Assembly: GCA_944332455.1 (NCBI GenBank) | Contig: CALVJY010000006.1 | Location: 1 to 64,000, forward strand | Length of the DNA stretch: 64,000 bases | DNA from: an uncultured Clostridia bacterium | GTDB taxonomy: Bacteria > Bacillota > Clostridia > Christensenellales > HGM11417 | Reading direction: 5' to 3' | Part shown: piece after piece, positions 43,874 to 52,993 of the stretch | How the letters are laid out: each line of letters opens with the position of its first letter | How positions within the stretch are numbered: position 1 is the first letter of the stretch | Made by a program: the position numbers and the translations under genes | Notes under the pieces: generated by a model | The model's input: only the letters and a program-made list of their open reading frames with translations | Database searches by the model: none | Told to the model about the DNA's origin: nothing

Positions 43874-46782
43874 GTCCGCCTCACCAGCTTGATTTCTATC
43901 ATCTCCCCCATCCTCTCCTCGATGAGATTCTTCCCCTCCGTAAAGGTCTGTTCAGGGATCAGGAGAAAGGGGGTTTTGACGTTAAAGTTGTCCTCCCAGC
44001 CCCGGATTCCGGCAAAGGTCCCGGGGCCGGTGTATTCGTTGTCGCAGTCGAAGTAATGAAAGGGCCCCATCATGTTGCGGTCCCCCGTCCGGCAGGTCAC
44101 CGTCAGGGTGTTCCGCCCCTTCCGGACGGTCCCGGCCCGGGCAAAGCCGTCGGTCACAAAGACCTCCGGCCCGCCGTTCAGCGAGAGGCCGTACAGGGGG
44201 TAGGTGCAGGCCAGACGGATCTCGGCCTCCCCCTCCTCCGCTGACTCGAAACTCCCCTCGTACACCGCCCGTCCGCGGTAGAAGGGAAAGTTTGCCTCGG
44301 TGGGTTGGCCCTCCGGCCGGCACAGGTATTCGCCGGTCAGGTTGACAAATTCCCGCTCGGCGTTTCGCCGCCGCTCGCTCCTTCCTCCCACGTAAAAGGG
44401 GCCGCGGAGGTAGATCGGCTCGAATTCGGTGTTGTAAAAGTAGATGTTGCTCTCGGTCTCGAAGGCCCCTTTTTCCAATTCGGCCCGTGTGCGACGGATG
44501 GAATAGAGGGCTTCTACCCTGTTTTCCCCCTCCTGCAAAGTCCCGGAGATATCGTAGGTCTTGAAATCCGGATCATAGTACCAGCCACCCGAGGGCGAAA
44601 TCTCCCGGCCGTTGACCCGCACAGAACGCAGTTCCTCGCTGCCCTCCAGCACCAGCGTCAGCGGGCCGGAAAAGCCCCGGTTGACAAAGGGCCAGACGAT
44701 GCGGACCTCGGCGGCCTCCCGGACGGCCGCGTGCACGGCCTCGTTGACCCGAAAGGTGTTGCCCTTCAGGATCAGCTGATCCTCCACCCAGCCCTCGCAG
44801 TCGTCGACCACCATCATGTTGTCTTCCAGCGGGCGGTAGGAAAATTCCACTTTTTTTCGGAGCAGGACCTCCTCGTCCGGCCGGCAGGTCAAAGCCTCCA
44901 GTCTGTCGGCGCGGGGGCGGTAGACCGACGGCTCTCCCCGCAGGTCCAGCACGACGTTTTCGCCCCCCTCCAGAGAGAGCTGGTATTCCTTCCCCTCCCA
45001 GGAAAAGCGGGCCCGGCAGTCCCCGGGCAGGGTGTTGCGCACAAAGACGACCTCTCCCTCTTGGCAGGTCCTGACGGTCAGCCCCAGCGGCAGAGGGCGG
45101 AAGTCCTCCTCCCCGTACAGTTCGAAGACTGGTCTCAGTCCGTAGCAGCGGAGCTGTTTTTTCATCAGGGAGGGGCCCAAGGTGAGCGGCTGCAGAAGGC
45201 CCTCGACCTGCCACTGCCGGAAGAGGTCGGAGGGCTCCCCCTCCACCCGTTCGGGCAGCTTCTGCACGTAAAGCAGCAGCCCGCCGCCCCGGGCAAATTC
45301 CTCCAGCAGGGCGCAGGTCTCCCGGGAGGGGCTGATCCCCAAGGGCAGGACTACGGCCCGGTAGGCGTACCCGCCCACCCGAAGCCTGCCGCCCCCGGCC
45401 TCGGCCCGGAGCTCCCGCATCAGGGTCTCGTCGCCCAGATGAAAGTCCACGTTGACGGCCAGCAAATTTTCCAGCAGCACCCGGTAGGCCGTGGCCAGCT
45501 CGCTGCAGTCCTCCTCCACGCCCCCGCCGGTCAGGGTATCCGCGAAGGTCTTCAGGGGCAGCGATGTGCGGACATTGCGGTAGCTCGCGAAGATCCCGCC
45601 CACGGGATTGAGCACCAGCACCTCGGTCCGCCGCTGTCCCGCGGCCGCATATTCGGCCAGCTTTTGCATGGGACGGGAGACCCGGTCAAATTTTTCGTAA
45701 TAGTTGAGATGAAAGGAAAAGGTGGGCGGATAGTCCCGCTTGCGCCGGCCCGTTGCCGAATAGGGCGACAGATGGAGACAGGCGGTGTTGATCCCGTGCA
45801 TGGCCTGGAAAAACCAAAGATCCAGCCAGTCCGAGGGGCGGGCGGCGTGTCCGGAGGCCCCGAAGGTCTCGGAGAGCACGCCGGGCTTGTTCATCTGTTC
45901 AGCCGCCGAGGAGACCTGCTTGAGCAGAGTGACCGGAGGCGTCCGTTTGCCCAGCACGTCGATGCCGGGCACCCCGAAATCGGCATAACAGGGCATGACC
46001 GAGCCCTGGGTCTGGACCTGGGAAAACACCCCGTCCTCGGCCGCCATGTGGCCGGTAAAAAGAAGGCCGTGAGCCCGGCACCAGGCGCCGATCTGACCGG
46101 TGTAGGAGGCCCGGTAGCGCTCGGCCACCAGCCGGCGGTAGTCATACTTGACCCGGTTGGCTCCCGGCGCCGTCAGAAGAAGGAGGTTTTCCTTCAGCGA
46201 GTAGCCATATTTTTTCTCAAACAATTCGAACAGCCCCTCGGTGTAGGGATAGCCGTGGTTGGACAGCTGTGGCTCGTCGGTGAAGATGCCGGGGATGGCG
46301 GAGCCGAACAGATCCCCCACCTCCCGGGCGTAGGCCTCGTAGGTGCAGTCCAGAAAGGCCCGGACAGCATCCGGATTCATCAGATCGGCGTAGCTGGAAT
46401 TTTTCCGCCGCACAAAGGCGGTGTTCTCCCCCTCGAAGAGGGCCAGCACCTCGTCGTCCGACCGGAGTTCCTCCGCCTTGACGGGGAGCATCCAGGTCTG
46501 ACAGAAGGTCGGATCCCGCCTGGGTACTCGGCCGCCGGCATAGCCCGAGGGCCAACCGTTTTCGTCGTAGAGCCAGGCCTCCAGCCCGTACTTACGGGCG
46601 GTCTCGACCGAAAAGCGGATCCGGTCGAACCACTCTTCCGAAAGATATTCCACCTTCAGCCCGGCTCGGGCATGCATAAAAAAGCCTCCGATCCCCGCGG
46701 CCTGGAAGCCTCGGATGATCTCGTCCAGGCGATCCTTTTCCAGATCGCCGTTCCAGGACCAAAATGCCAGAACGCGCTGCAT
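43870..46782 (-). CDS. GH106-like glycoside hydrolase (putative alpha-L-rhamnosidase)
   Basis: The 970-residue protein lacks a signal peptide. The N-terminal barrel has FWSWNGDLEKDRLDEIIRGF, GIGGFFMHARAG and DENGWPSGYAGG, the pattern of the GH106/glyco_hydro_106 group; IPGIFTDEPQLS (about 165-176) and SETFGASGHA (about 325-334) supply acidic residues that may be catalytic. The C-terminal half has galactose-binding-like beta domains. GH106 enzymes remove alpha-L-rhamnose, but this group is diverse, so the activity is tentative. It has its own promoter and is coupled to the GH38 gene by overlap. AAGGAG precedes the ATG. Confidence 0.75.
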   Translation of the reverse strand: MQRVLAFWSWNGDLEKDRLDEIIRGFQAAGIGGFFMHARAGLKVEYLSEEWFDRIRFSVETARKYGLEAWLYDENGWPSGYAGGRVPRRDPTFCQTWMLPVKAEELRSDDEVLALFEGENTAFVRRKNSSYADLMNPDAVRAFLDCTYEAYAREVGDLFGSAIPGIFTDEPQLSNHGYPYTEGLFELFEKKYGYSLKENLLLLTAPGANRVKYDYRRLVAERYRASYTGQIGAWCRAHGLLFTGHMAAEDGVFSQVQTQGSVMPCYADFGVPGIDVLGKRTPPVTLLKQVSSAAEQMNKPGVLSETFGASGHAARPSDWLDLWFFQAMHGINTACLHLSPYSATGRRKRDYPPTFSFHLNYYEKFDRVSRPMQKLAEYAAAGQRRTEVLVLNPVGGIFASYRNVRTSLPLKTFADTLTGGGVEEDCSELATAYRVLLENLLAVNVDFHLGDETLMRELRAEAGGGRLRVGGYAYRAVVLPLGISPSRETCALLEEFARGGGLLLYVQKLPERVEGEPSDLFRQWQVEGLLQPLTLGPSLMKKQLRCYGLRPVFELYGEEDFRPLPLGLTVRTCQEGEVVFVRNTLPGDCRARFSWEGKEYQLSLEGGENVVLDLRGEPSVYRPRADRLEALTCRPDEEVLLRKKVEFSYRPLEDNMMVVDDCEGWVEDQLILKGNTFRVNEAVHAAVREAAEVRIVWPFVNRGFSGPLTLVLEGSEELRSVRVNGREISPSGGWYYDPDFKTYDISGTLQEGENRVEALYSIRRTRAELEKGAFETESNIYFYNTEFEPIYLRGPFYVGGRSERRRNAEREFVNLTGEYLCRPEGQPTEANFPFYRGRAVYEGSFESAEEGEAEIRLACTYPLYGLSLNGGPEVFVTDGFARAGTVRKGRNTLTVTCRTGDRNMMGPFHYFDCDNEYTGPGTFAGIRGWEDNFNVKTPFLLIPEQTFTEGKNLIEERMGEMIEIKLVRRT

Positions 46783-46838
46783 AAAAAATCTCCTTGCGGC
46801 CCCTCAGGCCGCCGGCCCGGAACATATCTTCTGGGCGT

Positions 46839-46867
46839 ATTGTACACGATTTGCGCCGAAAAAGCAA
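46839..46867 (-). promoter_or_regulatory. Promoter of the GH106-like/GH38 pair
   Basis: On the minus strand TTGCTT (46862-46867) and TACAAT (46839-46844) are 17 bases apart, so the enzyme pair can be expressed separately from the importer. Confidence 0.65.
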
Positions 46868-46971
46868 GCGGATTTCCCCAAAAACTTGGCCGCCTTGTCC
46901 TTTTGTTTTTCAAGAGCCCCAGCTGGGTGGATTTTGGAGTACTGACGGCCGGTTCGTTCCCTTGGACAGAC

Positions 46972-47009
46972 AGAGGACCGCCCTTTCGGACGGTCCCCGG
47001 TTTGTCTGT
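46972..47009. terminator. Terminator of the locus 4 importer operon
   Basis: An inner GGACCG/CGGTCC hairpin and an outer CAGAC/GTCTG pair lie 26 bases after the anchored protein gene. Confidence 0.65.
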
Positions 47010-47035
47010 TCGCTGAGGCCGATTTAACTCGGCCG

Positions 47036-49849
47036 TCAGCTTCTCTTTTTCTTGCGGATAACGGCCGTTGTGCCCAGCACCAGAACCGAGAGCGCGGCGC
47101 TGCCCCCGAAGACCCCGCCGTTGCAGCCGCCGTTGCAGCCGTTCGGCCCGTCGGAGGGATCGGAGGGATCCGTTCCGGGGTTGTCGGGATCATCGGGATC
47201 GTCGGGATCCTCGGGCTGGGAGGGCTCCCAGGCCCCGGTCTGACCGATGGACTCGATCTCCCACTCGTTGTAGAACTCCGCGCGGGTGTCCATCCAGCAG
47301 CCGAAGCTGACGTACACGCCGTCTGCAAAGGTCTCGGGGTTGTAGTCCTCGGTGTAGGGCAGCAGCATCAGCGAGTAGCATCCGGCGATCTCCTGTCCGT
47401 CGGCCCCGTAGACCACGGTCTCGATCTCGAAGCGCTCCCTGTCGTCGTTGGTCTTCAGATTGACCACCACGCGGGCCCCCTCGGGGATGATGCTGATCTG
47501 GGAGGGGCTGACCTCGTTGTCGGTGTTGTAGTAGGCCTTGGTAAAGGATTCCTGAGCCATCCAGTACATCACGCTCATGGCGCCCAGGGAATTGCGGGTG
47601 ATCAGGCTTCCGTCCTCATTGAAGACTCTGTCAGAGAAGCACACCCAGGAGTTGTTGCTGCCGCTGGCTGTGCCGTCGCCGGCGATATAGCCCCACTGAT
47701 CGACCGTGAAGACCACCTCGACGCCCTTGGAGAGATCGAAGGCCTGCGTGTAGATGACGGCGTTCTGGCCGTTGGTGGAGTAGACCACGGAATCCTCCTT
47801 CAGCTCGATGTCGCCGTACTCGGCCCCCTGGCTGGTCCCGGAATAGATGATCCATCCCAGTTCCTCCAAACGGGCGTTGAAGGCGTCGATCAGCGCCTGT
47901 CCGGCGGCCACGGCCGCTTCGGCGGTCTCCCGGTCCTCGGCGGAAAGCAGGTCGGTGTTCTGCACGGCGGCGATGGCCGAAGCCATGGTCCGGGTCTGCT
48001 GGTAGGCGGTGATGCCGGCCTCGGTCAGCTCCTCCACCTCGGTCACGGCGGGCTGGATCAGGGTCCAGGCGGCCTCCTCGACGGCGGCGTCCTTGGCGGC
48101 GATGCGGGCCTCAAAGGCGGCGGCCTCCTCCAGGCCGGAGTAGTCCCCGATCAGGGCCTTGAGGGCCAGGGCGGCGCGGATCTCCTCGATGGAGGAAAGG
48201 GGCGCGGCCTCGTAGTTGGCGATCTGATTGTCGATGATGGCGGCGGGGTCGAGCTCGCTCTCGGCCTCGGCGATGATGTCCGCGATGCCGTCCAGGCGGT
48301 CGGTCAGCGCGGTCTTGATGCTTTCATCTGCGCCCAGCGCGGCGATGCCGGCCCGGAATTCTTCGGTGTTGATGAGCGCATAGGCGGCCTTGGCGGCCAC
48401 GATCTTCTCCGCGTCGCTCATGTCCAGATGCTCGACCTCGTAGATGTCCAGATGGGCGTCCACCACGGCCAGCAGATCGGCGGCTTCGGTCAGGGCGGCG
48501 CTGTAGGAGGCGGCCTCCTCCTCGGTGGCCGAGATGACGGAGGCGTAGGTGGCGGTCACCTCGGTGTTCACGGCGGCGTACAGCGTCTCATAGACGGCGG
48601 CTCCTTCCCGGTCGGTGAGCGAGGCATAGCCCTCGCCGGCCAGGGCAGCAAAGGAAGTCTGAAGCTCCTGGATCCTTCCGGTCACGTAGGTGTTGACCGT
48701 GCCTCCGGCCAGTTCCTTGACCTTGGCGTCGGCCGCGGCCAGATTGGCCTCCAGCTGCATGACGTCGCGGTCGGCGATGCGCAGCTGCGCAGCCTTGGTC
48801 ATGTCGATGGCGGCACGCTTTTGCAGCCACTCATCCACCTCTTCGATGGAGGTAATTTCGGTCTCGTCCAGCACCTCGAGGTAGCTCTCCAGGGCGGTGC
48901 GCACGGGGTTCAGGATGTCGGCCTCGTACTGGGTGCGGAAGGTGTCGTTGACCTCGATGACATAGGTCAGGAAGATGCCGATGTTGTCGTTCCAGTCGGG
49001 GTCGCTGACGTTGATGGCCAGGTTGGTGTGCCCCTTGTCGGCCCTGGCATAGTCGGGATCGTCGGCCCCGATGACCAGCTCGGAGGTGTAGGAGGCCGGC
49101 ACGGTGTAGGTGATCTGCCCGCTCTGATGCAGGACCTGGATGCCCCAGCTGCCGTCCTCGTTCTGCCAGGTGTAGATGGAGAAGCAGTAGCTGCCGGGAT
49201 CGTCCGCGCTCACCGTAAAGTTCATGACGTTGTTGTTTTCGTTGGTGCTCTGCAGACCGTCGACAGGTGCGCTGTTGTGGGCGGTCAGCAGGGCGGACTG
49301 GAAGGCGGTGGGGCTGTCCTGATAGATGATCAGGCTGATGCCTTTCTCGTTGACCTGGGGATGCTGAAGGGCGTTGTAGCTGCTGCTGAAGGTCAGATTG
49401 AGGTGGCCGTTGATGCCGCCCATGTCCAGCATGTTCAGGTTGATGTTGGTGTTTTTGAGGTCCACGCCGTAGCCGTAGCGGAAGCGGGCTCCGCCGCCGG
49501 CATAGACCATGGACAGCTTGGCCACGCCATAGTCCACATTGACGCCGTTGCCCACCTTGCCTCCGTTGGCGCCGGGATGGCTGATGGGATCCCCTCCCAG
49601 CACGTTGGTGATGTTGCCGGCGGCGTCAAAGGCGGGGACGCGGATGCCGTAGTCCAGCCGCTTGCCGGCCGTCAGGGAATACTCGGCCGAATGGTCCAGA
49701 TTCTCAGGGATGGAGAACCCGTCGTAGCTGTCCAGCTTGACCAGGGTGTTCTCGGCGAAGGCGGGTCTTACGAGGAAGACGGCTCCGCAGAGGATCAGGA
49801 GCGCCGCCAAAATAGCGGTGACGGCGGTTTTGGTGCGTTGCTTCAACAT
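47036..49849 (-). CDS. Surface protein with helical stalk and Cys C-terminal anchor
   Basis: The 937-residue protein has a signal peptide (about 1-32), an N-terminal beta-rich region (about 35-320), a long alanine- and glutamate-rich helical region (about 320-680; FIVAR-like repeats or coiled coil), and another beta domain (about 690-890). An acidic, proline-rich linker (PEDPDDPDDPDNPGTDPSD) leads to the tail NGCNGGCNGG, a hydrophobic stretch and RKKKRS. The helical stalk plus linker suggest an extended protein holding binding domains away from the cell. It corresponds to the anchored proteins of loci 1-3 and is last in the importer operon. Confidence 0.78.
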   Translation of the reverse strand: MLKQRTKTAVTAILAALLILCGAVFLVRPAFAENTLVKLDSYDGFSIPENLDHSAEYSLTAGKRLDYGIRVPAFDAAGNITNVLGGDPISHPGANGGKVGNGVNVDYGVAKLSMVYAGGGARFRYGYGVDLKNTNINLNMLDMGGINGHLNLTFSSSYNALQHPQVNEKGISLIIYQDSPTAFQSALLTAHNSAPVDGLQSTNENNNVMNFTVSADDPGSYCFSIYTWQNEDGSWGIQVLHQSGQITYTVPASYTSELVIGADDPDYARADKGHTNLAINVSDPDWNDNIGIFLTYVIEVNDTFRTQYEADILNPVRTALESYLEVLDETEITSIEEVDEWLQKRAAIDMTKAAQLRIADRDVMQLEANLAAADAKVKELAGGTVNTYVTGRIQELQTSFAALAGEGYASLTDREGAAVYETLYAAVNTEVTATYASVISATEEEAASYSAALTEAADLLAVVDAHLDIYEVEHLDMSDAEKIVAAKAAYALINTEEFRAGIAALGADESIKTALTDRLDGIADIIAEAESELDPAAIIDNQIANYEAAPLSSIEEIRAALALKALIGDYSGLEEAAAFEARIAAKDAAVEEAAWTLIQPAVTEVEELTEAGITAYQQTRTMASAIAAVQNTDLLSAEDRETAEAAVAAGQALIDAFNARLEELGWIIYSGTSQGAEYGDIELKEDSVVYSTNGQNAVIYTQAFDLSKGVEVVFTVDQWGYIAGDGTASGSNNSWVCFSDRVFNEDGSLITRNSLGAMSVMYWMAQESFTKAYYNTDNEVSPSQISIIPEGARVVVNLKTNDDRERFEIETVVYGADGQEIAGCYSLMLLPYTEDYNPETFADGVYVSFGCWMDTRAEFYNEWEIESIGQTGAWEPSQPEDPDDPDDPDNPGTDPSDPSDGPNGCNGGCNGGVFGGSAALSVLVLGTTAVIRKKKRS

Positions 49850-49928
49850 AATGTTTCCTCCTTATGAAAGATTATGTTTTCGAATTTGCGCCCGCTCCGG
49901 ACCGGGCCGGACGGGTGCGGTTTTTTGT

Positions 49929-50936
49929 TCAGTCGGCCAGGCGGTAGACAAAGTTCCAGCTGTTGACTTGGATCCCGGCGTCGTAGGTGCCGGGCATCTC
50001 CCAGCCGATGTTGGTGTGGAAGATCTGCAGATCGGACAGCTCGGTCTCGCGCAGGGTGTCCAGATCCTCGAAGGTCTTCAGTTCCTCCAGAGCTTCCTTG
50101 ACGTGGGGCAGGATGTCGTAGTCCACCGAGTAGCTGCCCCCCTCCTCCACGACCTGACGGCCCATGACCTCCCTCATGTCCAGGGTGTAGATGGCCTTGC
50201 CGGTGGCGGTATCCTTGCCGCCGTCCACGATGAGGTTCTGTGGGCACCAGGTGTAGCGGTTGTCAAAGAACTGCAGGCCCAGCCAGAACCAGTCTCCGTA
50301 GTCGGGGGACTGGGGATTGACGTTCTGAATGGCCACATACCACTGGAACTGGGCGGCGTGCAGCCCCTGGTTGGCGGAAGAGCCCATCTTGTCCTCGAAC
50401 TTAAGAAAGTCGAAGTCGATCTGCATCCGCAGTTCGCTCATCTTGTCCAGATTGGGGATCTCGTCCAGGCTGTAATTCTGGGTGAACAGCAGGTGGGGCC
50501 AGGATTCCCCGTTCTGCCGGGGGCGCTCGCCGTAGTCCACCGAGGCGTTGACCTCCATGTAGAAGGCCCCCGTGAGGTTGTTGACCTTCAGGACCTTGGA
50601 GCCGTTGGGGCTCTGAAAGACCTTGAAATCCCCTTCCTCGGTGTAGACGGTGTCGGCGTTGATCTGGTCCTGGCTGCCCTCCTCGTTGATGCCCCAGCGG
50701 GAGAGGGTGTGATCGACCGCGCCGTTGTAGTCGATCCAGTTTTTGTCGGACATGTAGGCGATCGAAAACCCGTAGTCAAAGTTGGGCTGTACGAAGATAT
50801 TTTTCAGTTCGGGTTTCACTTCTCCTCCGGGGTCGCTGGATTCCTGACTGCTCTCGCCCGGGGTCCCCCCGCAGGCGGCCAGGCCCAAGGTCAGAAGGGC
50901 CAGCGCAACCAAACACATTTTTTTCAAAAAATTCAT
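49929..50936 (-). CDS. Secreted lipoprotein, beta-sandwich-like (paralogue 1)
   Basis: The 335-residue lipoprotein has lipobox GLAA-Cys followed by GG and a short acidic linker. The mature part is beta-rich with many Trp and Tyr, suggesting a carbohydrate-binding sandwich. It resembles its upstream neighbour: both have WPHLLFTQN or WPHLIIEEN, and end with NIGWEMPGTYDA or NLGWELPGTFDA. I do not recognise the family. The pair occupies the position of the GxGYxYP lipoprotein in the other loci, so an equivalent glycan-handling role is inferred. Confidence 0.75.
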   Translation of the reverse strand: MNFLKKMCLVALALLTLGLAACGGTPGESSQESSDPGGEVKPELKNIFVQPNFDYGFSIAYMSDKNWIDYNGAVDHTLSRWGINEEGSQDQINADTVYTEEGDFKVFQSPNGSKVLKVNNLTGAFYMEVNASVDYGERPRQNGESWPHLLFTQNYSLDEIPNLDKMSELRMQIDFDFLKFEDKMGSSANQGLHAAQFQWYVAIQNVNPQSPDYGDWFWLGLQFFDNRYTWCPQNLIVDGGKDTATGKAIYTLDMREVMGRQVVEEGGSYSVDYDILPHVKEALEELKTFEDLDTLRETELSDLQIFHTNIGWEMPGTYDAGIQVNSWNFVYRLAD

Positions 50937-51053
50937 CTTGTTTCCTCCCTTTCAAAAGGTTTGTCGGCCAAAAATCGAGACCTTCCTCGGTCTTCGGACG
51001 CTCGCTTTTTCCGCCTCCGCAGACGTTTGTCAGAACTTCCGGCTCCTGCGGGT

Positions 51054-52118
51054 TCAGCCCGCGGCGGGCCGGTACCTGACGGACATGTCGAAGATCTCGA
51101 AGGTGGCGTCGAAGGTCCCCGGCAGCTCCCAGCCCAGGTTGGTGTTGATCAGCCGCATGTCGGCCAGGGTGCAGTCGGTGAACAGGTCCAGGCTCTGCGC
51201 CCGCTCGAAGGCCCGTTCCATGTAGTCCATCATGTCCACGCTGAAGCGGATCCGCTCCCCCACCTCCGGCAGTTCCTCCAGATAGGCAGTCTGCGGAGCG
51301 CTGTAGATCAGCATGCCGGTAGAATCCTCCTTGCCGCCGTCGAAGTGGGCGGTCTCGGTGGTGGTCAAAGATTCAGACCGGAAATCATAGATGGGCAGCC
51401 CAAACCAGATGTACTGATTGTAGAAGGCCGAGAACGGATTGATGCAGGCGATAGAGACAAACCAGGTGATCTGAGCCGTATGCAGGTCTGGATTAAAGTC
51501 CTCCCCGGTCAGATTTTCGACTTCGGAGATCTGAAAGTCCAAGGTAAAGACGACCTCTTCCATGTCGACCAGCGCAGTGGGATCGGCCAGATTTTCCTCG
51601 ATGATCAGGTGGGGCCAGGCCTCCCCGTCTTTGCGGGGGGCAGACAGCCGGGGATGATCGGTGTAGGAGGGCGTCACCCCATACTCCTGCGAGGAATCCA
51701 ACTTCAGAGAAAGCCAGCCGCTCTCGGGATCGACCTTGACGGTGTAAGTCGGGTTGGAGATGGTGGTCACCCCGTTCTCGGTCACCGGCTCCAGCGGCCT
51801 GGCCGGGTAGGTGTAGGAAACGCCGTCCTCGACCACAGTCAGCTCCCGGTCCAGAAAGTAGTTGACAAAGTTGCCCCAGGTGCCCAGCTTCCAGAAGGGA
51901 TCCGTGTCGCTTAAGAGCAGCTGGGCCCAGGTGTTGGAGGCATGGTAGCGGGAATCCGCTCCGTACAGGTTGAAGCCCTGGCTAAAGTCAGCATCGAAGA
52001 GGAGTTCGGTGTAAGCGTCCTCCGGCGTGTCGCTCGACTGCTCTCCTCCCCCCTCTCCGCAGGCGGCCAGGCCGAAGGTCAGCACCAGCCCCAGGAGCAG
52101 GGCCATCCATTTTTTCAT
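51054..52118 (-). CDS. Secreted lipoprotein, beta-sandwich-like (paralogue 2)
   Basis: The protein of about 354 residues begins MKKWMALL and has lipobox GLAA-Cys followed by an acidic linker. AAGGAG lies eight bases before this ATG; a TTG 18 bases upstream is in frame but lies over the ribosome-binding site. Like its paralogue it is beta-rich and probably binds a ligand outside the cell. It follows the MalG-type permease by 31 bases and belongs to the locus 4 importer operon. Confidence 0.78.
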   Translation of the reverse strand: MKKWMALLLGLVLTFGLAACGEGGGEQSSDTPEDAYTELLFDADFSQGFNLYGADSRYHASNTWAQLLLSDTDPFWKLGTWGNFVNYFLDRELTVVEDGVSYTYPARPLEPVTENGVTTISNPTYTVKVDPESGWLSLKLDSSQEYGVTPSYTDHPRLSAPRKDGEAWPHLIIEENLADPTALVDMEEVVFTLDFQISEVENLTGEDFNPDLHTAQITWFVSIACINPFSAFYNQYIWFGLPIYDFRSESLTTTETAHFDGGKEDSTGMLIYSAPQTAYLEELPEVGERIRFSVDMMDYMERAFERAQSLDLFTDCTLADMRLINTNLGWELPGTFDATFEIFDMSVRYRPAAG

Positions 52119-52149
52119 GGTTCTTTCTCCTTTCAAGATTTTGGCCCGC

Positions 52150-52992
52150 TCACATCTTGAAGGCCCCGCTGGTCAGTCCCTTGACGAACTGTTTGGAGCA
52201 GAAGGCAAAGATGATGAACATGGGCAGACAGGCGATGACATAGCCCGCAATGGCCACCGACATGGAATTGGTCTCGTTGAACAGGGTGGTGGTCAGATCC
52301 TTGAGCACGATGGCCGTGGTCTTGACGCCCTCGTCCCGCAAAATAAGCAGGGGCCACAGGTAGTCGTTGTAGGCGCTCATGAAGGTCATCAGGCCCTGGG
52401 TGGCCAGAATGGGCAGCGAAAGCTGCACGGCGATGGAAAAGTAGAGCCGGAGCGAGGAGGCGCCGTCGATGGTGGCGGCCTCGAACACGTCGTTGGGCAT
52501 CCCCTCGAAAAAGGTCTTGATCAGGAAGATGCTCATGGGCAGAGCCCCGGCCACGGTGGGCAGGATGACCCCCCACCGGGTGTTGATCAGGCCGTAGTCC
52601 AGCGCCACCAGCTTGTACTGCGGGATCAGCGTCAGCACGCCGGGGATCATCAGAATGGCCAGGAACATCAGAAAGAGGACGTTCTTGCCCGGCATCTGAA
52701 AGCGGGTGAAGCCGAAGGAGGCCATGGAACTTAGGACCAGCACCAGGGCGGTGATGGCAATGGTGATGACAAAGGTGTTGAGCAGGGTGTAGTCGATGTA
52801 GCCCCAGGCCTCGGCATAGTTGGCCCACCGGAAGGGGAAGGAGATCCCGAAGGGATTCATGACCTCCTGCATGGGAGATTTGAAACTCTTGACCAGCATC
52901 ACGTAGATGGGAAAGAGGGTCAGGATCAGAAAGAAGAAACACACGACCACCAGGACGATCTGGGCGGGCGTAAAGGTCTTTTGCTTGGCCAT
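52150..52992 (-). CDS. Carbohydrate ABC transporter permease, MalG type
   Basis: The 280-residue CUT1 permease has six predicted membrane segments and EAA loop DVFEAATIDGASSL (about 167-180). It starts one base after the partner permease stops. Together with the SBP at 53966 it forms the locus 4 importer. No ATPase gene is present nearby. Confidence 0.93.
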   Translation of the reverse strand: MAKQKTFTPAQIVLVVVCFFFLILTLFPIYVMLVKSFKSPMQEVMNPFGISFPFRWANYAEAWGYIDYTLLNTFVITIAITALVLVLSSMASFGFTRFQMPGKNVLFLMFLAILMIPGVLTLIPQYKLVALDYGLINTRWGVILPTVAGALPMSIFLIKTFFEGMPNDVFEAATIDGASSLRLYFSIAVQLSLPILATQGLMTFMSAYNDYLWPLLILRDEGVKTTAIVLKDLTTTLFNETNSMSVAIAGYVIACLPMFIIFAFCSKQFVKGLTSGAFKM

Positions 52993-52993
52993 C

